Shown here one piece after another: positions 58,371-64,000 of a stretch of 64,000 nt of DNA. Under the pieces are notes generated by a model. It saw nothing but the letters and a program-made list of their open reading frames with translations, searched no databases and had not been told where the DNA came from. Within the stretch, counting starts at the first letter, position 1. Each line of letters opens with the position of its first letter. A program made the position numbers and the translations under genes. This DNA is from Podocnemis expansa (taxonomy: Eukaryota; Chordata; Testudines; Podocnemididae). The stretch is taken from the NCBI GenBank assembly GCA_007922195.1, contig ML682007.1, positions 12,658,562 to 12,722,561 on the forward strand, given 5' to 3'.

Positions 58371-58485
58371 GCCTGTAGTGGCTAGCACCTCTGCTTAACA
58401 TGCAGAAGGTCCTGGGTTCAATTCCCAGGGGGTTGGACTCGATGATCTCATGAGGTCCCTTCCAGCCCTATGATTTGATGGGTTG
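58371..58485 (+). mobile_element. tRNA-headed SINE with CR1 3' tail
   Basis: The 5' part has tRNA architecture. A D-arm-like GTAGTGGCTAGCAC (A box region) is followed by an anticodon arm TCTGC-TTAACAT-GCAGA (anticodon position AAC, valine) and a T arm CTGGG-TTCAATT-CCCAG with B box GGTTCAATTCC. Directly after it comes a CR1 3' terminus ('ggttggactcgatgatctc', 'atgaggtcccttccagcc', 'ctatgattt'). This is the classic composite in which a pol III SINE borrows the tail of its partner LINE. No acceptor-stem pairing is preserved, so it is not a functional tRNA gene. A T-rich tail follows. Confidence 0.8.
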
Positions 58486-58499
58486 TGGGGTTTTTTTTG

Positions 58500-59990
58500 T
58501 TCTTTTTTGTGGCCAGCTCTCTGAGTGAAGACAAACTTTTTAAATGTAGCAGAGTAATGGACTAGCAACTACTACTCATTTGGGTGTGTGCATGTGAACA
58601 CATTTCCTCACCTAGGGAAATTCTACCTTGGAGAGATGGGTGGCAGAAGACGACTTATGCAGACTCATATGGGGCACAAACAATGGGCTGAACATCTGCA
58701 TGGGGTGAATTTCACCCATACAGAATCGCAGTTCCCCAAATAGCTATGTCAACAAAACCCTCTCCACATGGTTTGTGAATCTCAAATAGCCAGTGGTCAG
58801 AAAAGCGCTTGAAGTGAATGGCTGTTCTGAATTCCAGTGAATGGGCCATAGCTTCAGCTGTTGTTAATTGGTCTAGTTCCACTGAAGAGGAGGAAGCCAT
58901 ATAAATTTACACCAGCCCAGAACCCGGGATTCAGTCCAATTCTTCAGAGCACTGCTTTGCAATATTTGACTAGCTCCATAAACTTCATCCCCCACTACTT
59001 TATACTAGAAATAGCAGTGGGAGAAGGTATGATAGGTCAAGTGGAGCCGGGAAAGTTTCATTTGGGGATTTGAAATACGATGGAAAGCCAAGGCAGAGAA
59101 AAGATATAGTAAGGTCGCTCCACATAAGAGAAGCCCCCACCCCACTCCAGACAGTCAAAGGGCAGAGACTGAGACACAAGAAAGAGAAGTGGCTGGCTTT
59201 TAAGGAGATGAAGAAAGGTGCCTTCAATGATGTACAAATGTATTGGAGTGAGTCAACGGAAGTTTGTTAATACACGGGGCACAAGAATGCCCTCATGTAC
59301 ACGGGTGTAGTGCTTACAGAAGCATTGACGTACATAAGGACTAAACAGAAAAGTATGTTGAGCCATACAGTAAATTCAGTCAGCTCACATAAATTGGACA
59401 GCTGTTGACTATTTCTTTGAAACTCCTGTTCAATGCGGGAACCATCTAAGGCTAGATATCAGCCAACCCCCTCCAATTTCTCTACTGTTAATGATGTGCA
59501 GAGTGCCCTACACTACCAAGGGCCAGGATAAGCATTCCAGTTTGTAGCTTCATCAGTTCCCTGGGGAAGAATTCCTTTTGAGCAAGTGAGCAGACTTCCT
59601 TTCTTTTTCCTGGGCTGAGATAAAGCAGCAGCTCTTGTGAGTGATCCAAACTATATAGGCCTTGCTGCTCTGAGAACCCCCCATGGCATACATAAAAGAG
59701 TGATATAATCTTTGCATAGCAGTGGGGAAATAGAGATAAACACCTACAAATGAGTGATTCCAAAGGGGCACACATACAACATGGGTTATTTTCCATGTAA
59801 ACTTCTTTTCTTCTTTGGCTTTTTTGTTACATGCTTCTAGCCTGCCCAGAAGGATATTGCTCTGTGACTCAGGACCTAAATATTTATATTTGAGTAACTA
59901 GAAGCCAAATAAATACAAACAACAGGAAGGGGAATTTTAGTTTAAGAACAAAAAAGGCCAATTATGCCCAGTGATTATTCCATAGTGCAG
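58500..59990. other. Unannotated non-coding stretch
   Basis: No recognised repeat or exon. Frames of 60-102 codons lack domains. Confidence 0.4.
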
Positions 59991-59997
59991 ATCCGAA

Positions 59998-60450
59998 GGC
60001 TATGTCTACACTAGCAAATTAAGGAGGCTTAATCCAGACTAATTTTCTCCATCTACACTAGGCTTTGCCTAGTTCGAACTAAAAAAATTTAGTTAGTTTG
60101 GTTAGTTCAAACTTTAATTTGAACTAGCATGATGTAGCCATGCTCAGGGGCGTTGCTGGCACTGGACTTATGGAGCTCAAGCCCTGAATGTCAGTACCAG
60201 AGCCCCGGGTCTGCCGCGGCGGTGGCTGCAGTGGCAGCATGCTTCAAGCATGTGAGCCCCAAATGTCTGCACCTGAGCCCCAGATCTTTTTCTGGGCCAG
60301 GGGTGCTCCCGGCCATGCTAATTCAAACTAAATAAGTTCAAACTAGCCACGCTTTTTTAGTTTGAAATAAAAAGCTAGTTCAAACTAAAAAGCCACAGTT
60401 AGTTCGGACTAAGCAAGTCCAAACTAAGCTTGCTAATGTAGACATAGCCC
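59998..60450. mobile_element. Foldback MITE with GGCTATGTCTACA termini
   Basis: The left end GGCTATGTCTACACTAGCAA and right end TTGCTAATGTAGACATAGCC are inverted repeats over 20 bp with one mismatch. Subterminal 'tagttcgaact'/'tagtttgaact' words extend the dyad to nearly the whole element. A GC-rich non-palindromic segment (about 60140-60310) sits in the middle. There is no transposase and the TSD is undetermined. Confidence 0.85.
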
Positions 60451-60454
60451 AAGT

Positions 60455-61073
60455 CTTTCACACTGTTTTTCCCAAAGTCACTTCATTATTAGCCTGAAAC
60501 CCGTGTCCAAAAAGACCTCTTGTCAAAGGAGATGCTACACTGTACAGATAGTTGGCTCTGAACTAATTGTTGGAAACAGAGTATGAAACTAGGAAGGACT
60601 ATCGCTGATAAAGGTGAAGAATGTTACGCTTTTGGAGCAGATGTGATGACTTCAGCACACAATAAAAACAGCAGGAATGAATTTGGAACAAATTAACTTT
60701 AAAAAAAATAGTTCTAAAAAGATGAATGTGTTGCATAGACCTTTTACTGGCCATCTACACGGGCATGAATTTTACCCTGTGAAAGCTGTACTGTAACAGC
60801 ATATATTGGTGACAGATTCTCAAATGTTTTTTAACAAATCATAATAGCTGGGTGGAGATCTTTACATGGATATGGTCTTGGTGCTATAAATATCTATTAA
60901 TAATGATACCATGCTCCACTCAGCAAAGATTGTGGGACTTTGGTGTCTCCTAGGCTATGTAGAGCTATCATGATATTGGAGTTACCTACAATGCACCTAC
61001 AATATTAATAAGATTAAGTTAGGCATTATAACAATTCAGTGCACTGTTCTTTTAAAAATCATTGAGAAGTTCA
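60455..61073. other. Unannotated non-coding stretch
   Basis: Nothing recognised. Confidence 0.4.
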
Positions 61074-61082
61074 TCATTGCAT

Positions 61083-61338
61083 ATTTCCAAAGGGATAGAC
61101 GTATTAGTCTAGTCCAGCAGAAAAAACAACAAGGAGTCGTGTGGCACTTTGAGACCGATGAATTTATTTTTCACGAGCTTTCATGGGAGGAAATCCCACT
61201 TCCTCAGATGCTTCGAAGATGGGTGAACTTACAGAAAGGAATGAAAATAAATGCAAGGGGGTGTAAAACATAGGATCAGGTCACACAGTGACAGCAAATC
61301 AGAGCAGTTGTTAGGTTCAAACCATGCGAAGCCTGAAG
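61083..61338 (-). mobile_element. Penelope-like element 3' end, longer monomer
   Basis: A minus-oriented monomer with complete terminus ('tttccaaagggatagacg') extending about 130 bp further 5' than most copies ('gaaaataaatgcaagggg', 'ggatcaggtcacacagtg'). Exact 9-bp TSDs TCATTGCAT lie at 61074-61082 and 61339-61347. It includes the sequence present in the extended centre at 27780-27835. Confidence 0.9.
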
Positions 61339-61560
61339 TCATTGCATGACATCATCAAGTATTTGGGCCCTATGTGTAGATGGAAGTTAAAACTTCCATG
61401 GACTTGTGTGTACCACTGAAAAATCCCACTGCAGCCCTAGTTTGAGCAGAGCAGAGGGCCTGCTGCACAACACTGAATTTTACCCAGCTAAATAGCCCAA
61501 GAATTTCTCAGTGAGAGCTGCCATTTCAGTGAAACAAGTAAGGAGTACTGTGGCACTTTT

Positions 61561-61639
61561 AAAGACTAACAAATTTATTATAATAAAATAATAATAATAA
61601 TAATAATATTATTTTATTATAATAAATTTGTTAGTCTTT
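61561..61639. repeat. AT-rich near-perfect palindrome with (AAT)n centre
   Basis: 'aaagactaacaaatttatta' at 61561 is the reverse complement of 'taataaatttgttagtcttt' ending at 61639. Between them lie 'taataaaata' and its complement 'tattttatta', around AAT repeats. Arms exceed 30 bp with almost no loop, so cruciform extrusion is plausible. Confidence 0.9.
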
Positions 61640-61642
61640 AAA

Positions 61643-62042
61643 NNNNNNNNNNNNNNNNNNNNNNNNNNNNNNNNNNNNNNNNNNNNNNNNNNNNNNNNNN
61701 NNNNNNNNNNNNNNNNNNNNNNNNNNNNNNNNNNNNNNNNNNNNNNNNNNNNNNNNNNNNNNNNNNNNNNNNNNNNNNNNNNNNNNNNNNNNNNNNNNNN
61801 NNNNNNNNNNNNNNNNNNNNNNNNNNNNNNNNNNNNNNNNNNNNNNNNNNNNNNNNNNNNNNNNNNNNNNNNNNNNNNNNNNNNNNNNNNNNNNNNNNNN
61901 NNNNNNNNNNNNNNNNNNNNNNNNNNNNNNNNNNNNNNNNNNNNNNNNNNNNNNNNNNNNNNNNNNNNNNNNNNNNNNNNNNNNNNNNNNNNNNNNNNNN
62001 NNNNNNNNNNNNNNNNNNNNNNNNNNNNNNNNNNNNNNNNNN
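61643..62042. other. Assembly gap, 400 N, with duplicated edges
   Basis: Exactly 400 N. The 20 bases on the left edge (AATAAATTTGTTAGTCTTTA, from 61621) are repeated immediately right of the gap (from 62043). The true missing length may be zero. Confidence 0.97.
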
Positions 62043-62144
62043 AATAAATTTGTTAGTCTTTAAAAGTGCCACAGGCCTCCTTGTTTGTTTTGTTGGACTA
62101 AACTAACATTGTCACCCCTTTCGAACTTATCGACATTTTAGCCA

Positions 62145-63925
62145 GTTGTCCTTGCAGGACATCTAATCCAGTGCCATAGACTAGAAAATGTGAAATAAAG
62201 CCCATCTTCTGAATCTATGATAGAGCAAGATTACCTCTAAAGTTGAGAACTCTTTTTCCCCAGTTAATTACCAGTGGTTAAGTTCCTGCTTTGTTGTTAA
62301 TTTTAACTCCATATCAGTCACTTAAAATTGTTCTCAGCTTTAAAAATAAATTTAGTGATTAGAATATTTTTCATATAGAATTTAAAAGTGTCGGGACTCT
62401 AGGTGAGAGGTGCTTTCTTACATCTTGCATTTACTTCATAAAGCTATATTAAAATATTTCTAATTTGGCTTGGAAGTAAAATTAATTTCTTACCACTTCA
62501 GATTTTCCACATTCATTAGTCAAGGAGGAAAAATATAAGAAAACCTAAATAGATCTCTTGGATAATGATGCATAAACACCATCCATCTGCAACTAAAATC
62601 ATCCTACAGATGTTTATAATTAATCCAACGCATCTCCGACTTTCAGCTGGTGTTGAAAAAGTGCAGTTATAAAGCATTAGTGAGTGGCCACATGGGAAAT
62701 TCCATCCTGCCATCATTTATTGTCCCAGTACAATTACATCCGGTCACAAAAGAAAGCAAGCTCACTGATGACCGACACCCAAGAGAAAAGAAACAGCAAT
62801 AAGAATAGTTTCTTTGCTGAATGTTTATTCACAAATGTGTCACTATTTTTAGAGACTACCAGTTAGCGCAGGCATAAAAATCTGATTGCATCACCTTATC
62901 TCTCTCTATTTTTCCGCAGTGGTTGCAATCTAAGAATGTCATCAGCAGCTGTAAAAGGAAAATTTGCTACCAACCAAAGAAGGAGGCTCTGCTAACATTT
63001 GGCTTTGGTTTTTCCCACTGTGAAACTCTCCACTTCCTCCTCTTCTCCTATACTACTCTTACCTACCACAGCATGAAGACTGGAACGTTTTTAGCCAGCC
63101 CACCGATAGGTGAACATTTTGGACATTCTTACCCATTTGAGATCATCAGTGGTTCTTAAATTTCCACTGGCAAAGGCAGAAGGAAAAAGAGTCCTCCAAG
63201 TAAATTAAACACTTAGTTAAATTATGATAGCATTTACTCTTATTTAAGTGATACATTAAAGAAGGATTAATAACTTTTTCAGTTTTATTTTTATCTTGAT
63301 TTTACTTTTATCTTTTAGAAAGGTATGAGATCAGTGTCTATCCAATACTAGAAAAATGTGTCTCATTGGGGATCCATATGGATATTTCAGAACCATAAAA
63401 GACATGCCCATGGACCTGGCTAGACAGTTTGCTAGGTACATTCGGTTATGCACACCTGATTATCCTATGGATAACATTTCCTCTGACAAATATTTGCTAT
63501 AATGGGGCCAAATTTTGCCTTTAAGGAATGTTAGAAATATAGCATTGTTGTATCTTTCAGTGGCTGAAGTCCTGTGTACAATGATACCAATAGCAAATTT
63601 GCCAAAAATACACCATTTCTGAGCAAACAAGCTATTTGTAAATTAGGATAGAATTCAGTGAATAATTTAATTTGAATTAAAAAAAATGGAGGGGGATTAT
63701 AAAAAAGGCCAAAGCTATTTGTTTAGAAATAAAATGTTGATCCAAAATGATATTTGAACAATACTGATTTGAAAGGACATCAAAAACCTTTTGTTTCAGC
63801 TGAATGAAACTTTTGATTTTTTGTTTCTTCATTTGGGGGCGGAAAACTAGAAAAATTCAGTTTTGACTCAAATTAACATTACCCTCCCCGGTTTTCCATT
63901 TGGCCACCTATTCAAAGAATCAGTT
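62145..63925. other. Unannotated stretch, partly conserved-looking
   Basis: No repeat recognised. Positions about 62560-62960 look unique and mid-GC and could hold a conserved non-coding element, which is a guess. The minus frame 62516-62716 and plus frames at 62684-62866 and 62923-63159 have no domain. Confidence 0.3.
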
Positions 63926-64000
63926 GTGCATTTCTGGATACTACAGTGCTAATTAGTGATGGACACAAATACCACCCTATACCAAAAATCTACTGACCAC
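63926..64000 (+). pseudogene. PLE reverse transcriptase fragment at window edge
   Basis: 'gtgcatttctggatactaca' and 'attagtgatggacacaaat' match the IHFLD-T-V-ISDGH segment of the PLE RT at 53675-53730. The next bases read NTTLYQKSTDH after a 1-bp frame correction. The copy is 5'-truncated within the RT and continues beyond the window. Frameshifts are already present. Confidence 0.85.

Larger units (their letters stand above)
61530..62133. mobile_element. Penelope-like palindrome spanning an N-gap
   Basis: The left arm is a minus-oriented tail ('aacaagtaaggagtactg', 'tggcacttttaaagactaac'). The right arm is complete, ending 'cattgtcacccctttcgaac'. The centre is an (AAT)n/ATT tract at about 61580-61620 within a nearly perfect palindrome. 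Approximate TSDs are CATTTCAG (61522-61529) and CATTTTAG (62134-62141). Confidence 0.8.

Noticed and set aside
58371..58445. Functional tRNA-Val gene
   Set aside because: D, anticodon and T arms are recognisable, but no acceptor stem forms and a CR1 tail follows directly, so it is a SINE head.
61628..62072. 139- and 144-codon frames
   Set aside because: They consist almost entirely of N.

Overview
This is repeat-rich, intron- or intergenic-type nuclear DNA from a non-avian reptile, most likely a turtle, with a crocodilian not excluded. The evidence is the repeat mix. CR1 LINEs (3' UTRs of the 'catagactc..aaggtcagaagga' and 'aatcatagggttggaa' types, with RT and endonuclease domain remnants) occur beside many short copies of a Penelope-like element (PLE), hAT-type DNA transposons with 8-bp target-site duplications (TSDs), palindromic MITEs and old MIR-type SINEs. 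Birds have almost no young PLE, SINE or hAT copies, and mammals lack this CR1/PLE set. There is no bacterial or viral gene organisation. No complete protein-coding gene, rRNA or functional tRNA was found. The only host-coding candidates are one short first-exon-like segment with a canonical splice donor (22395-22467, minus) and one unexplained open frame (35388-35735, minus).

Layout. 0-12 kb: unique DNA with a hAT inside a CR1 3' end (1464-2205), a second CR1 3' UTR (4047-4421), MIR remnants, and seven PLE copies, two of them hairpin-shaped. 12-16.4 kb: a more GC-rich block of unknown origin ending in a hAT MITE with TSDs. 16-26 kb: mostly unique, with three PLE hairpins (one inside a hAT) and the candidate exon with its long upstream leader. 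26-38.3 kb: five CR1 tracts (26.2-27.2, 28.4-29.1, 31.5-33.1, 36.3-38.0, 38.0-38.3 kb), several broken by later insertions, plus a GC-rich block at 33.85-34.25 kb and a 400-N gap. 38-50 kb: mostly unique, with two hATs, a large foldback MITE and smaller hairpins. 50.5-56 kb: one old CR1 split by a 1.44-kb hAT and by a PLE that keeps RT and GIY-YIG remnants; that PLE is split in turn by a 179-bp hAT MITE. 56-64 kb: a PLE hairpin, a tRNA-headed SINE with a CR1 tail, a foldback MITE, a PLE palindrome across a second 400-N gap, and another PLE RT fragment at the window end.

Main result. The short repeats that recur about every 4 kb are not an independent SINE. They match the 3' tail of the PLE at 53385-55102. 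At least eight are inverted dimers with their 3' ends pointing outward, and in the seven fully sequenced ones exactly one arm has the complete terminus while the other stops about 30 bp short. Several copies have TSDs of 7-17 bp, and a hammerhead-like motif (CTGATGA, short helix, GAAA) lies at the dimer centre. The nested insertions give a relative order: CR1 first, hAT and PLE later, with a small hAT MITE latest at one locus.
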